DNA of 64,000 bases from Ruegeria marina (GCF_900101475.1 NZ_FMZV01000003.1:335947-399946); one strand, 5' to 3'. Shown: positions 26,708-37,051, numbered from the stretch's first letter. The notes: generated from the letters alone by a model not told the origin. A program made the numbers and translations.

Positions 26708-28540
26708 ATGGACGATCAGAACAAGAATCTCATCCTCGCAACAGCGCTCAGCTTTCTGGTGATCCTGGTGTGGTTCATCCTGTTCCCGCCGCCCGAACAA
26801 AGCAATGCACCGCAGGACACGGCGATTACCACGTCACAGGGGACGGGCATTCAGGCTCCCGATGCGGCGGCGCCGGCTGCCGCCGCTGGTGATGCCGCCG
26901 CGGCTGCGGCCGACGCCACCGTGAAAGCCGATGCTCCGCGCGTCGCCATCGACACCCCGCGGCTGTCCGGCAGCATGTCCCTGCTTGGCGGGCGCATAGA
27001 CGAACTGTCTCTCAAGGATTACCGCGTATCGCTGGACGATGACGCCGAGATTGTCGAGCTTCTTGCCCCGACCGGCTCGCCGTCTGCCTATTACGCGCTT
27101 TACGGATGGGCACCGGGATCCGGCCTTTCCGCAACCGATGTCCCAGGGCCGTTGACCGAGTGGACCGTGACCGAGGGTGAAACCCTGGGTGTCGGCACGC
27201 CGGTCACTCTCAGCTGGAGCAATGAAAACGGTCTGACCTTCCGCAACACGATCGCCGTCGACGAAGATTTCATGTTCACGGTCACCCAATCGGTCGAGAA
27301 TACCACAACCGCGCCGATCAGCGCCGCGCCCTACGGGATTCTTGCCCGCCACGGAATCGGCGAAGATGCAGACCTGCCCGGGCTGAAGAACTTCTTCATC
27401 CTGCACGAAGGCGTCGTGGCGATGAACGACGGCACGCTTTCCGAAATCAAGTACAAGGATGTGCGCAAGTTCGACATCGACCCCGGCGAAGGCGCGCAGG
27501 CCGAAGTTTTCCAGAACAAGTCCGAAGGCTGGATCGGTTTTACCGACCACTATTGGATGACCACTCTGATCCCCGACGCAGGCTCTCCCTTCAGGTCGGC
27601 CGCCAAATATGATGACCGCCGCAAGATTTATCAGGCGGAAACGGTTCTGCCGACGATGACGGTCGCGCCTGGCGAAACCGCCCAGGTCAGCACCCGCCTC
27701 TTCGCTGGCGCCAAGGAGTGGGAAACCATCCGGGCCTATCAGAACAACGGTGTCCAGAAATACATCGACAGCATCGACTGGGGCTGGTTCTTCTTCCTGA
27801 CCAAGCCGATTTTCTGGCTGCTGCATCAGTTGCACGGTCTGATCGGCAATATGGGATGGGCGATCATCGGCCTGACGTTGATCATCAAGGCGATCGTCTT
27901 CCCGCTGGCGCTGAAGTCCTATGTCTCGATGGCGAAGATGAAAGAGCTTCAGCCGCAGATGGAGGCACTGAAAGAAGCCGCCGGAGATGATCGTCAAAAG
28001 CTCCAACAGGGCATGATGGAGCTTTACAAGAAGGAAAAGGTCAACCCGGCGGCGGGCTGCTTGCCCATCCTTCTGCAGATTCCGATCTTCTTCTCGCTCT
28101 ACAAGGTGATCTTTGTCACGATCGAATTGCGCCATGCGCCCTGGTTCGGACCGTTTCAGGACCTCAGCATGCCGGATCCGACTTCGATCATGAACCTGTT
28201 CGGCCTCATGCCCTGGTCCGGGCCCGAGGCGGGTTCGCTGGCCGCGACCATCCTGATCGGGATACTGCCGCTGCTGTTGGGCATATCCATGTGGCTGCAA
28301 CAGAAACTGAACCCGGCGCCCACCGATCCGACCCAGGCGATGATCTTTGCCTGGATGCCTTGGGTGTTCATGTTCATGCTGGGCAGCTTTGCCAGCGGCC
28401 TCGTGGTGTACTGGATCGCCAACAACACGATCACCTTTACCCAGCAGTACATCATCATGCGCAGCCACGGGTACAAGCCGGACGTGTTCGGCAACATCAA
28501 GTCGGGCTTCAAGCGCACGCCAAAGGACGAAAAGAAATGA
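26708..28540 (+). CDS. yidC: Membrane protein insertase YidC
   Basis: YidC inserts and folds inner-membrane proteins alone or with Sec. The 610-residue protein has an N-terminal anchor (MDDQNKNLILATALSF), an Ala-rich linker at about 60-80, the large periplasmic beta domain (about 80-340) and five C-terminal membrane segments with GWAIIGLTLIIKA and NPAAGCLPILLQIPIFFSLY. rnpA and yidD are not in this window. The MOSC gene overlaps its stop by 4 bp. Confidence 0.97.
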   Translation: MDDQNKNLILATALSFLVILVWFILFPPPEQSNAPQDTAITTSQGTGIQAPDAAAPAAAAGDAAAAAADATVKADAPRVAIDTPRLSGSMSLLGGRIDELSLKDYRVSLDDDAEIVELLAPTGSPSAYYALYGWAPGSGLSATDVPGPLTEWTVTEGETLGVGTPVTLSWSNENGLTFRNTIAVDEDFMFTVTQSVENTTTAPISAAPYGILARHGIGEDADLPGLKNFFILHEGVVAMNDGTLSEIKYKDVRKFDIDPGEGAQAEVFQNKSEGWIGFTDHYWMTTLIPDAGSPFRSAAKYDDRRKIYQAETVLPTMTVAPGETAQVSTRLFAGAKEWETIRAYQNNGVQKYIDSIDWGWFFFLTKPIFWLLHQLHGLIGNMGWAIIGLTLIIKAIVFPLALKSYVSMAKMKELQPQMEALKEAAGDDRQKLQQGMMELYKKEKVNPAAGCLPILLQIPIFFSLYKVIFVTIELRHAPWFGPFQDLSMPDPTSIMNLFGLMPWSGPEAGSLAATILIGILPLLLGISMWLQQKLNPAPTDPTQAMIFAWMPWVFMFMLGSFASGLVVYWIANNTITFTQQYIIMRSHGYKPDVFGNIKSGFKRTPKDEKK

Positions 28541-29274
28541 CCGGAAAGGTCACCGGGCTCTGGCGGCATCCGATCAAGAGCCATGGACGCGAGGCGCTGG
28601 AAAGCGTCAGTTTGAACCCCGGGCAGACCATGCCCGGGGATCGCATTTGGGCAGTCGCGCATGAAGAGTCGCGCGCCGACGGCTCGGCCTGGGCGCCGTG
28701 CCAGAATTTCACACTGGTCTCAAAGGTTCCGGCCCTGATGGCGATGAGCGCGCGACTGCGCGGTGACGACGTGACATTGAGCCATCCTGACAGGCCCGAC
28801 CTGACCTTTGCCCCAGACCGGGAAGGGGCGCTGTTTCTGGACTGGGTCATGCCACTGATGCCGGAAAACCGCGCACAATCAGCCCGTATCGTCCGGGTTC
28901 CGGGCCGCGGCATGACCGACAGCGATTTTCCCTCGATCACATTGTGCAACATGGCGTCTCACCGCGCCGTGGAGCAGAAGATGGGCCGCAGCCTGTCGCC
29001 GCTGCGCTGGCGCAGCAACATCTGGTTCGACGGCCTGCCGGTCTGGGAGGAGTTCGACTGGATCGGCCGCGAAGTGCGGGTGGGAGAAGTCGTGTTTGCC
29101 GTGCGCGAACGCACCGAGCGGTGCATGTCCGTCAACACCAATCCCGAAACGGGGATCCGCGATGCCGAAACTCTGGGCACGCTCGAAACCTGGGGGCATC
29201 GCGATTTCAGCGTCCGGGCCGAGGTGCTGCGAGGCGGCGATATCCGCATCGGTGACGAGGTACGCCCGCTATGA
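28537..29274 (+). CDS. MOSC domain protein
   Basis: A 245-residue protein with an N-terminal beta-barrel part and a MOSC domain. The conserved cysteine lies in RTERCMSVNTNPETG near residue 193, as in molybdenum-cofactor-sulfurase-like proteins. Function is probably sulfur or molybdopterin-related; the substrate is not known. Four-base ATGA overlaps at both ends tie it to yidC and yihA in one transcript. Confidence 0.87.
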   Translation: MTGKVTGLWRHPIKSHGREALESVSLNPGQTMPGDRIWAVAHEESRADGSAWAPCQNFTLVSKVPALMAMSARLRGDDVTLSHPDRPDLTFAPDREGALFLDWVMPLMPENRAQSARIVRVPGRGMTDSDFPSITLCNMASHRAVEQKMGRSLSPLRWRSNIWFDGLPVWEEFDWIGREVRVGEVVFAVRERTERCMSVNTNPETGIRDAETLGTLETWGHRDFSVRAEVLRGGDIRIGDEVRPL

Positions 29275-29924
29275 CCAGCCTTCCCTTCCCTCTTGCCGCC
29301 GAACCCGACGAACTTGCCGCCGAAACCGGGCGCAGGCTGTTCGCCGGACAGTCGGAATTCGTCAAAGGCGTGGTCGCCATGTCCGGCCTGCCGCCCGCAG
29401 ACCGGATCGAGGTCTGTTTCGCCGGCCGGTCGAATGTCGGCAAGTCGAGCCTGATCAATGCGCTGACCGGCACCAAGGGGCTGGCGCGCGCGTCCAACAC
29501 GCCGGGGCGGACACAGGAGATCAACTACTTTACCCAGGGCCCCGATCTTTATCTGGTCGACCTGCCAGGCTATGGCTATGCCAACGCGCCACTCAAGATC
29601 GTCGAGAAATGGCAGAAACTGCTGAAACAATATCTGAGCGGCCGCCAGACCCTGCGCCGTGCCTTTGTGCTGATCGACGCCCGCCACGGGGTCAAGGCGG
29701 TCGATGACGAGATCATGAAACTGCTCGACACCAGCGCGGTGACCTTTCAATGCGTGCTGACAAAGGCCGACAAGGTCAAGGCCGCGGAACGGGAAAAGGT
29801 GCTGGCGCAGGTGCGCGGCGCGCTGGCCAGGCATCCCGCCGCCTTTCCGGAAATCGTCTTGACCTCGTCAGAAAAAGGCGATGGCATCCCGACTCTGAGG
29901 TCCATCATCGCCCATCTGGTCTGA
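29271..29924 (+). CDS. engB: Ribosome-biogenesis GTPase YihA/EngB
   Basis: EngB (YihA/YsxC) is a TrmE-Era-type GTPase needed for 50S assembly. The 217 residues include G1 GRSNVGKSS (52-60), G3 DLPGYGY (97-103) and G4 TKAD near 163. It starts inside the MOSC stop codon. Confidence 0.95.
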   Translation: MTSLPFPLAAEPDELAAETGRRLFAGQSEFVKGVVAMSGLPPADRIEVCFAGRSNVGKSSLINALTGTKGLARASNTPGRTQEINYFTQGPDLYLVDLPGYGYANAPLKIVEKWQKLLKQYLSGRQTLRRAFVLIDARHGVKAVDDEIMKLLDTSAVTFQCVLTKADKVKAAEREKVLAQVRGALARHPAAFPEIVLTSSEKGDGIPTLRSIIAHLV

Positions 29925-29939
29925 GAGAGTGGCTCGGCA

Positions 29940-30668
29940 TCAGACGTGCTGGGCGCCATTCACCTCGATTTCGGTTCCCGAGATGTAAGAGCTTTCCGGA
30001 GAACAGAGGAAATAGATCGCCGCGGCCACCTCGGCGGGTTGCCCAAGGCGCTGCAAGGGCAGTTTCTCGACTATCTTCTCGGTTCCGGGACTAAGGATCG
30101 AGGTTTCGACCTCGCCTGGTGCGATCGCATTGACCCGCACGCCCAAGGGGCCGAAATCATGCGCCATCTCGCGCGTCAGGGCCGCCAGCGCGGCCTTTGA
30201 CGTCGCATAGGCGGCACCGGCAAAGGGGTGCACACGTGATCCGGCGATGGATGTCACGTTGACCACCGAGCCCTTGGCGGCTGCCAGTTCATCCTTCAGA
30301 GACCGCGCCAGCACCACCGGCGCAAAGAAGTTGACATGAAACACATGCCCCCAGTCCGACAGGTCGGTGCTCAGCGTGCTGAGCCGCTCGCCATTCGGCC
30401 CTTTGGGTGAAATCCCCGCATTGTTGACCAGCGCATCCAGCCGGCCATTCAGCTTCGCCCGAATGGTTTCCGCGGCGGCGATGGTGGCTTGCGGGTCGCT
30501 CAGGTCGATCTCGACATGATTACGCTCGCCGTTGCTCCAAGGGCATCCCGGCGGGACCGGTTCGCGTGAACAGGTGATTACCCGCCAGCCTTCGGCGACG
30601 AACCGTCTCACGGTCGCATGACCAATACCCCGGCTGGCGCCGGTCAGGACAAGTGTTTTCTGTGGCAT
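29940..30668 (-). CDS. SDR-family oxidoreductase
   Basis: A 242-residue short-chain dehydrogenase/reductase. It has the cofactor motif TGASRGIGHA (9-18), NNAG at about 83-86 and the catalytic Tyr-x3-Lys in AYATSKAAL. The closing YISGTEIEVNGAQHV is typical of the family. The substrate cannot be assigned. The ATG at 30668 gives the normal N-terminus, and the gene is convergent with engB. Confidence 0.88.
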   Translation of the reverse strand: MPQKTLVLTGASRGIGHATVRRFVAEGWRVITCSREPVPPGCPWSNGERNHVEIDLSDPQATIAAAETIRAKLNGRLDALVNNAGISPKGPNGERLSTLSTDLSDWGHVFHVNFFAPVVLARSLKDELAAAKGSVVNVTSIAGSRVHPFAGAAYATSKAALAALTREMAHDFGPLGVRVNAIAPGEVETSILSPGTEKIVEKLPLQRLGQPAEVAAAIYFLCSPESSYISGTEIEVNGAQHV

Positions 30669-30782
30669 GTTTCGCCCTCGGTGGCAGATTTTCACGGAGA
30701 GTAACATAGCGCCAACCAGTGGCAATGCCCTTGGCAGACGCCCTTAAAAGCCCTAACACGGGGCGCCAGAGGGACCCTTGCC

Positions 30783-31646
30783 ATGAAGAAACGAGACATG
30801 AATCGCGATTGGATTGCCACAGCCGCCACGCTCAATGCCGCCCTGCCTTATCTTCAGCGTTACGATGACGCAGTCGTCGTGATCAAGCTGGGCGGCCACG
30901 CCATGGGCAGCGACGAAGGCATGGAAAGCTTTGCCCGGGACGTGGTGCTCCTGCGTCAGGTGGGTGTGAACCCGGTCGTTGTGCATGGCGGCGGACCGAT
31001 GATCAATGCGATGCTCGACAAGCTCGACATCCAGTCGGAATTCGTGAACGGCAAGCGGGTCACCGATACCGCGACGGTCGAGGTGGTCGAGATGGTTCTG
31101 TCCGGCGTCGTCAACAAGCGCATCGTACAGGCAATCAACCGTCAGGGCGGCAAGGCTGTGGGCCTTTCAGGCAAGGATGCCGACCTGATGATCTGTGACC
31201 AGACCGACCCCAGCCTGGGCTTCGTGGGGACGCCTTCGAAGATGAACCCCGAATTGCTGCGCAACCTCTTTGCCCATGACATCATCCCGGTGATTGCGCC
31301 GCTCGGGGCCGGGCGCAATGGTGAGACGTTCAACATCAACGGCGACACCGCGGCAGGCGCCATCGCAGGGGCGCTGAAAGCCGACCGACTGCTGCTGCTG
31401 ACAGATGTTTCGGGCGTGAAGAATGCCAATGGCGAAGTTCTGACCGAACTCAAGGCCGCCCAGATCCGCGAAATGGTCGCGGATGGAACGATTGCTGGCG
31501 GCATGATCCCCAAGACAGAGACAGCGCTCGATGCACTCGACAAGGGTGTGCGCGCTGTCGTCATCCTTGATGGTCGTGTCGCCAACGCGGTGCTGCTGGA
31601 ACTTTACACCGAACATGGCGCGGGGTCACTGATCCGCGCCGAGTAA
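30783..31646 (+). CDS. argB: Acetylglutamate kinase
   Basis: ArgB phosphorylates N-acetylglutamate in arginine synthesis. The 287 residues include KLGGHAMG (about 37-44), VHGGGPMI (about 67-74) and the [10 protein letters not shown] and [10 protein letters not shown] signatures. The ATG at 30783 gives an N-terminus ending in the common RDMNRDWIA. It follows the yidC-MOSC-engB group as in other roseobacters. Confidence 0.96.
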   Translation: MKKRDMNRDWIATAATLNAALPYLQRYDDAVVVIKLGGHAMGSDEGMESFARDVVLLRQVGVNPVVVHGGGPMINAMLDKLDIQSEFVNGKRVTDTATVEVVEMVLSGVVNKRIVQAINRQGGKAVGLSGKDADLMICDQTDPSLGFVGTPSKMNPELLRNLFAHDIIPVIAPLGAGRNGETFNINGDTAAGAIAGALKADRLLLLTDVSGVKNANGEVLTELKAAQIREMVADGTIAGGMIPKTETALDALDKGVRAVVILDGRVANAVLLELYTEHGAGSLIRAE

Positions 31647-31703
31647 ACGGATATTGAATAAAGCGGGCTTGCGTTCTTCCGTCACATGCACAAATGTGAA
31701 TGG

Positions 31704-32498
31704 ATGGAGAATGAAAGCCTGATCCGTCTGGCTGTGTTCATCGGCCTTTTCGCTATGTTCGCCGTTTGCGAGCGGCTTGCCCCCCGCCGCGGGACGCATC
31801 CGCGCCGGCCAAGGCGCTGGCTGACGAACCTGTCGATATCTGTACTGAACACTGTCACGCTCCGCATGATGGCCTTTGGGTTGCCGTTGCTTGCAGTTGG
31901 CGCAGCTCTGGATGCTTCGGCGCAAGGCTGGGGGCTGTTCAACCATCTGGGGTGGCCGGCATGGGCCGAAACCGTGCTGGCCGTACTCATTCTGGACTTT
32001 GCGATCTGGGCGCAGCATCTGGTCACTCACAAGATACCGTTGCTTTGGCGTCTCCACCGGGTTCATCACGCCGATACCGATATTGATGTCACCACGGCGA
32101 TCCGGTTCCACCCGGTCGAGATTGCCCTATCCATGCTTCTCAAGATCGGGCTTGTCTACCTGCTCGGGGCTTCTGCCCTGGCAGTGGTCCTGTTCGAAAT
32201 CCTGTTGAATGGCACTGCCCTGTTTACACATTCGAACCTCAGGTTGCCCCTTGCACTGGATAGCCTGCTGCGCAAGGTTCTTGTCACCCCCGACATGCAC
32301 CGGGTACATCATTCGGTGCTGCGCGAGGAGCATGACAGCAACTATGGCTTTGCCTTGTCGATCTGGGATCGTTTGATGGGAACCTATGTGGCGCAGCCCT
32401 CAAAGGGGCATGAAGGGATGACCATCGGTCTTGGCTGGCAGGACGATAACCCCTCGCAACTGGGCTGGAGCCTGCTCCTGCCGTTTCGCCGCCGATGA
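31704..32498 (+). CDS. Sterol desaturase / fatty acid hydroxylase family protein
   Basis: A 264-residue membrane protein of the fatty acid hydroxylase superfamily. The di-iron histidine motifs are present: H105-x3-H109, H118-x2-H121-H122 and a later HRVHHS. Four to five hydrophobic segments surround them. The substrate is unknown; lipids or carotenoid-like compounds are possible. An earlier ATG at 31686 exists. The 3' end overlaps the next gene by 4 bp. Confidence 0.84.
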   Translation: MENESLIRLAVFIGLFAMFAVCERLAPRRGTHPRRPRRWLTNLSISVLNTVTLRMMAFGLPLLAVGAALDASAQGWGLFNHLGWPAWAETVLAVLILDFAIWAQHLVTHKIPLLWRLHRVHHADTDIDVTTAIRFHPVEIALSMLLKIGLVYLLGASALAVVLFEILLNGTALFTHSNLRLPLALDSLLRKVLVTPDMHRVHHSVLREEHDSNYGFALSIWDRLMGTYVAQPSKGHEGMTIGLGWQDDNPSQLGWSLLLPFRRR

Positions 32499-33130
32499 TC
32501 CTTGGAGAGATCACCACCGCCGCAGCCGAATCCGCGCTGATCGTGATGGGCGGGCTGCATCCTTCGGACAACGAAGCGACCGTAATTCTGCTGGGGACCG
32601 GGCCGGGCTTCTGGTCAGTGTTCACGGCCGCGCCGGAGTATCTCGACGGGGCCCCCGATCCGCTGGACCGGTGGTCAAAGCGGGTGATTGGCGCCATGGC
32701 CGACGCGGCCGGGGCGACGACACAATACCCTTCGGACGGACCGCCATACCCGCCGTTCATCGCTTGGGCACTGGCGTCGGGCCGGTTTCACACCAGCCCA
32801 ATCGGCATGATGGTACATGATACCGTCGGACTGATGATCTCGCTCCGTGGCGCGATCCTGCTGCCCGCGCGTATCGAACTGCCACCGGCTGACTTCCCGC
32901 ATCCCTGCCCCGACTGTGACGCCCCCTGCACACGCGCCTGCCCCGTCGGAGCCCTGTCCGCCGAACGGGCCTATGACGTAGCCGCCTGTCACGGATATCT
33001 GGACACCGCCGCTGGGTCTGATTGTATGGATAACGGCTGTGCTGCCCGACTCGCTTGCCCCCTTAGTGCTGGAGCGCACCGGGATCCTGCCCAGTCCGCA
33101 CTCCATATGAAGGCGTTTTTTCGCAGATGA
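32495..33130 (+). CDS. Ferredoxin-like Fe-S protein
   Basis: A 211-residue protein whose C-terminal half holds clustered cysteines (CPDCDAPCTRACPVGAL, then CMDNGCAARLACP), spaced like [4Fe-4S] sites but with one extra residue in the first. The N-terminal half has FHTSPIGMMVHDTVGL and a following RGA, faintly like QueG-type cobalamin-dependent reductases. It is coupled by ATGA overlaps to both neighbours. An electron-transfer role, perhaps for the upstream desaturase, is inference. Confidence 0.7.
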   Translation: MILGEITTAAAESALIVMGGLHPSDNEATVILLGTGPGFWSVFTAAPEYLDGAPDPLDRWSKRVIGAMADAAGATTQYPSDGPPYPPFIAWALASGRFHTSPIGMMVHDTVGLMISLRGAILLPARIELPPADFPHPCPDCDAPCTRACPVGALSAERAYDVAACHGYLDTAAGSDCMDNGCAARLACPLSAGAHRDPAQSALHMKAFFRR

Positions 33131-33624
33131 CCCGCACCCTGATCCTGACCCGGCATGCCAAGTCCTCCTGGGGCGATCATACCCTGAGCGATCACGCCCG
33201 TCCGCTCAACAATCGTGGCCGAAAGTCCGCCGTGGCTCTTGGCGAATGGCTGCGCGACAAAGGATGGATCCCCGATCAGGTTCTGTGTTCCTCCGCGGTG
33301 CGCACGCGGGAAACCTGGGCCGGGATGGCGTTTGACGATCCCCGGCCGCACTTTACCGACGCGCTCTATCATGCCGGTCCGACAGAAATTCTGGAGACCT
33401 TGAAAGCGGCCACCGGCACATCCGTTTTACTGCTGGGGCACAATCCGGGAATCGCCGAGTTTGCCGGCAACATCGTTGAAGAAGCACCCTCCCACGCGCG
33501 TTTCTTCGATTATCCGACCGGCGCTACAACCGTGATCGAGTTTGCAATCGACGCGTGGGGCGATGTTCGATGGCACAGCGGCGAAGTACTGGACTTCGTG
33601 GTGCCACGCGAACTGATCGAATAG
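33127..33624 (+). CDS. SixA-type histidine phosphatase
   Basis: A 165-residue member of the phosphoglycerate-mutase-like phosphatase superfamily. The catalytic RH motif is in LTRHAKSSWG near residues 7-16, followed by SSAVRTRETW and LLGHNPGI. SixA proteins can dephosphorylate histidine phosphotransfer proteins; the target here is unknown. It starts within the stop of the Fe-S gene. Confidence 0.87.
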   Translation: MTRTLILTRHAKSSWGDHTLSDHARPLNNRGRKSAVALGEWLRDKGWIPDQVLCSSAVRTRETWAGMAFDDPRPHFTDALYHAGPTEILETLKAATGTSVLLLGHNPGIAEFAGNIVEEAPSHARFFDYPTGATTVIEFAIDAWGDVRWHSGEVLDFVVPRELIE

Positions 33625-33625
33625 A

Positions 33626-33650
33626 AAAGGGCGGGGACTTCCCGCCCTTT
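33626..33650. terminator. Bidirectional terminator between sixA-like gene and bztD
   Basis: A 10-bp stem (aaagggcggg / cccgcccttt) with a 5-nt loop between convergent genes; T-rich on both strands. Confidence 0.85.
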
Positions 33651-33668
33651 CTCGTCTCTTCAAACCGT

Positions 33669-34433
33669 TCAATGTCCCAGAATCTGGCTGAGGAACAGCT
33701 TGGTCCGGTCGCTTTTAGGATTGAGAAAGAACTCTTCGGGTTCATTCTGTTCCACGATCTGGCCCGCATCCATGAAGATGACGCGGTTGGCGACCTGGCG
33801 GGCAAAGCCCATCTCGTGCGTCACGCAGAGCATGGTCATGCCTTCCTCGGCCAGTTCGATCATGGTGTCGAGCACTTCCTTGATCATCTCGGGGTCAAGT
33901 GCCGAGGTCGGTTCGTCGAACAGCATGATGCGCGGCCGCATGCACAGGCTGCGGGCGATGGCCACGCGCTGCTGCTGACCGCCTGACAACTGGCCGGGAT
34001 ACTTGTTGGCCTGTTCGGGGATCTTGACCTTTTCCAGGAAATGCATCGCCGTCGCTTCGGCTTCCTTCCGGGGAATCTTGCGTACCCAGATCGGCGCCAG
34101 CGTACAGTTCTCCAGAATGGTCAGGTGCGGGAACAGGTTGAAGTGCTGGAACACCATCCCGACCTCTGACCGGATCTTGTCGACATTCTTGAGGTCGGAG
34201 GACAGCAAGGTGCCATCCACGGTGATCGAGCCCTGCTGGTGTTCCTCCAGCGCGTTGATGCAGCGGATCAGGGTCGACTTGCCCGAACCGGAGGGACCGC
34301 AGATCACGATCCGCTCACCCTGGTAGACGGTCAGGTTGATGTCCCGCAGCACGTGGAACGCCCCGTACCACTTGTTCATCTTGTCGATGGTGATCGCTAC
34401 CTGGTCAGAGACCTTCATTTGAGCTTCAGCCAT
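33669..34433 (-). CDS. bztD: Amino acid ABC transporter, ATP-binding protein
   Basis: The 254-residue ATPase of a polar amino acid importer. Walker A is GPSGSGKST, the ABC signature [15 protein letters not shown] and Walker [14 protein letters not shown]. Together with the three genes upstream it forms a BztABCD/AapJQMP system for glutamate, glutamine, aspartate and asparagine. The stop faces the terminator at 33626. Confidence 0.94.
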   Translation of the reverse strand: MAEAQMKVSDQVAITIDKMNKWYGAFHVLRDINLTVYQGERIVICGPSGSGKSTLIRCINALEEHQQGSITVDGTLLSSDLKNVDKIRSEVGMVFQHFNLFPHLTILENCTLAPIWVRKIPRKEAEATAMHFLEKVKIPEQANKYPGQLSGGQQQRVAIARSLCMRPRIMLFDEPTSALDPEMIKEVLDTMIELAEEGMTMLCVTHEMGFARQVANRVIFMDAGQIVEQNEPEEFFLNPKSDRTKLFLSQILGH

Positions 34434-34445
34434 TGTCTGGCCTCC

Positions 34446-35744
34446 TTATCGATGGTCGGTCGCAAGACGGCGTTCCAGCCACTGCGAGTATTGTGAAATC
34501 CCGTAACAGACGACGAAGAACAGCGCGGCGGCAAAGCCCAGCAGTTCCCAATAGACACCGTTCCATTCAGTCGAGGCGAGGATCGGACCGCGGATCATGC
34601 CAACCAGGTCGAACATCGAGATGACCGACACAAGGGTCGTATCCTTGAACAGGCCCACCGCCACGTTGACGATCCCGGGAATCGAGATCTTCAGCGCCTG
34701 CGGCAGGATGATCAGCCGCATCGCCTGAGCATAGTCCAGCCCCAGCGAATCTGCCGCCTCGTACTGCCCGCGCGGCAGAGCCGCCAGGCCGCCGCGGATG
34801 ACCTCGGCGATATAGGCGGAGGAGAACATGGTGATCATGATCACCACGCGCAGGAACAGGTCGACGGTTGATTCCGGCGGGAAGAAATAGGACAGCATGA
34901 CACTGGCCACGAACAGCAGCGTGATCAGCGGAACGCCCCGGATAAACTCGATGAAGACCACGCAGATCCACTTGATCAGCGGCATGCTCGACTGCCGGCC
35001 CAGCGCCAGCGCAATCCCGATTGGCAGGGACAGGGACACGCAGGTCACCCCCAGCATCATGTTCAGCATGAAGCCGCCCAGATCCCGGCTGGGAACCGCG
35101 GGAAGCAGCGCATTGTCCGAAGCGCCTTCGGGGATAAGCACGCCGCCCAACGTCCAGACGACCAGGGCCGCCACGATCCCGCCAAAGAACCCGGCTGCAA
35201 AGTTCGATGCAACCAGACGCTGGTAGACCAGGCCACCCACAACGCAGCCCGCCAGCGCCAGTAGCGGCGTCAGGATGGTGCCGCCCCAGATCAGCCAGAA
35301 GGCCAGGAACGGGTAGAGCCCGGTGAAGATCAGCAGCTTGCGCGGAAGATCGAAGAACAGGACCGGGGCCGCCGCGATGAACAGCAGCACGAAGGCCAGG
35401 GTCGGGCGCCAGTACTCATCCGCGGGATACTTGAACCCGTAGAGCAGCTGAGGCCAGCGTTCGGTCAGCACGGCAAAGCAGGCGCCACTGGTGCCATTCA
35501 GGATTTCACGGCATTCGCTCAGGCTGCTGGCGGTCCAGACCCCGTTCAGGATCCAGGGCAGTGTCGGCGACAGGATCAGGTAGATCGCGTAGATCGACAG
35601 CAGGGTCAGGACCGAGTTTGCAGGGGAGGCGAACAGGTTCTCGCGCATCCACTTGACCGGCCCCGAGGCCACTCCGGGCGGAGGGGATTCGGGTACGAAC
35701 TCGGTCCGGACGAAGGCGACGTCATGGGCATGTTGCTCGGACAT
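34446..35744 (-). CDS. bztC: Amino acid ABC transporter permease (BztC/AapM)
   Basis: A 432-residue inner-membrane permease. It is long for the class, as BztC/AapM proteins are, with extra N-terminal segments before the standard permease core (GGLAALPRGQYEAADSLGLD, the EAA loop). It starts 3 bp after bztB. Confidence 0.93.
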   Translation of the reverse strand: MSEQHAHDVAFVRTEFVPESPPPGVASGPVKWMRENLFASPANSVLTLLSIYAIYLILSPTLPWILNGVWTASSLSECREILNGTSGACFAVLTERWPQLLYGFKYPADEYWRPTLAFVLLFIAAAPVLFFDLPRKLLIFTGLYPFLAFWLIWGGTILTPLLALAGCVVGGLVYQRLVASNFAAGFFGGIVAALVVWTLGGVLIPEGASDNALLPAVPSRDLGGFMLNMMLGVTCVSLSLPIGIALALGRQSSMPLIKWICVVFIEFIRGVPLITLLFVASVMLSYFFPPESTVDLFLRVVIMITMFSSAYIAEVIRGGLAALPRGQYEAADSLGLDYAQAMRLIILPQALKISIPGIVNVAVGLFKDTTLVSVISMFDLVGMIRGPILASTEWNGVYWELLGFAAALFFVVCYGISQYSQWLERRLATDHR

Positions 35745-35747
35745 GGC

Positions 35748-36962
35748 TCAGCGCTCCTTCAGCTTGATGGCGTTATTGTAGACGTTCATGAAGGCCGAGA
35801 TGCACAACGAGATCGTCAGGTAGAACAGCATCAGCAACAGTACGCATTCGATCGCGCGACCCGTCTGGTTCAGCGTGATCCCGCCCAGAGTGGCAGTGAT
35901 GTCGGCATATCCCACGGCAATGGCCAGCGACGAGTTCTTGGTGATGTTGAGATACTGCGAAATCAGCGGCGGGATGATCACCCGCAGGGCCTGCGGCAGG
36001 ATCACAAGGCTCATGATCCGGCCCGAGCGCAACCCCAGGGCCGCGGCGGCCTCGGTCTGGCCCTTGCTCACCGCCTGGATGCCTGCTCGCACGTTTTCGG
36101 CGATGAAGGCGCCGGTATAGATCGACAGCGCGAACCACAAGGCGATCAGCGGGCCACCAACCTTGATCCCGCCCTGGAAGTTGAAACCTTTCAGTTCGGG
36201 CACATCCAGCGTGACCGGTTTGCCCATGATGAAGAACATCAGGATCGTGGGCAGGAAGAACAGCGCGATACTGGGCCAGAAAACAGGCAGCAACCGGCCG
36301 GTGTCATACAACAGCTTGGTTGTGTACTTGCGGTAGGCGATGATCGCCACGATCGAGGCCACGAAGGTCAGAACCACCACCATCGAACCCGGTCCCCAGA
36401 CCGGCGCAGGGGTGTAGATGCCACGGTTGGTGAAGGCAAAGGACCCCATGACCATGCTGGCATCCGGTTCGGCGCCACGAAATGCGCTGGGGGCCGGCAG
36501 AACCGCGGTCATGATGGTGAAGATGATGATGATCCAGATCAGCACCGGGATGTTCCGGAAGATCTCGACGTAGAATGCCATCAGCTTGGACACCAGCCAG
36601 TTGTTCGACAACCGGAGTACACCGGCCAGAACTCCGAATATGGTGGCCGTCACACAGGCCAGCACCGCCACGACCAGCGTGTTCAGCACGCCGACCACCG
36701 CCGCTCGGGCATGAGACGACTGGCTGTCATACTCGACCAGCGTCTGGTTGATGTCATACCCGGCAGGCGCGCCGAGGAATTCGAACGAAATGTTCAGCCC
36801 GGCAGCGCGCAGGTTGCTGATCAGGTTGCTGCCCAGGTAGAAGATCGATAACGCCAGCAGCAGCGCGGCCAGCGCCTGGAAGGTCAGTGAGCGATACCGA
36901 GTATCGTAAACCAGCATCGACAGGCGGAATTGCTGTGTCGGTGGATCTGATAATGTTGTCAT
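35748..36962 (-). CDS. bztB: Amino acid ABC transporter permease (BztB/AapQ)
   Basis: A 404-residue permease partner of BztC. The EAA loop reads VSKGQTEAAAALGLRSG. The large periplasmic insert between the first segments is a known feature of this pair. It is separated from the binding-protein gene by a 129-bp gap with a strong hairpin. Confidence 0.93.
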   Translation of the reverse strand: MTTLSDPPTQQFRLSMLVYDTRYRSLTFQALAALLLALSIFYLGSNLISNLRAAGLNISFEFLGAPAGYDINQTLVEYDSQSSHARAAVVGVLNTLVVAVLACVTATIFGVLAGVLRLSNNWLVSKLMAFYVEIFRNIPVLIWIIIIFTIMTAVLPAPSAFRGAEPDASMVMGSFAFTNRGIYTPAPVWGPGSMVVVLTFVASIVAIIAYRKYTTKLLYDTGRLLPVFWPSIALFFLPTILMFFIMGKPVTLDVPELKGFNFQGGIKVGGPLIALWFALSIYTGAFIAENVRAGIQAVSKGQTEAAAALGLRSGRIMSLVILPQALRVIIPPLISQYLNITKNSSLAIAVGYADITATLGGITLNQTGRAIECVLLLMLFYLTISLCISAFMNVYNNAIKLKER

Positions 36963-37051
36963 GAATGACGTCCCCGTAGAGGTCCGATCGTCTTGTTTTG
37001 GCCCGGTTAAACCCCGGCTCGGTCGCGATCGGTTTGATCTGTTCGCATATG

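Noticed and set aside
26834..28468. Minus-strand open frame opposite yidC
   Set aside because: YidC on the plus strand is a full-length, motif-complete match, so this is a shadow.
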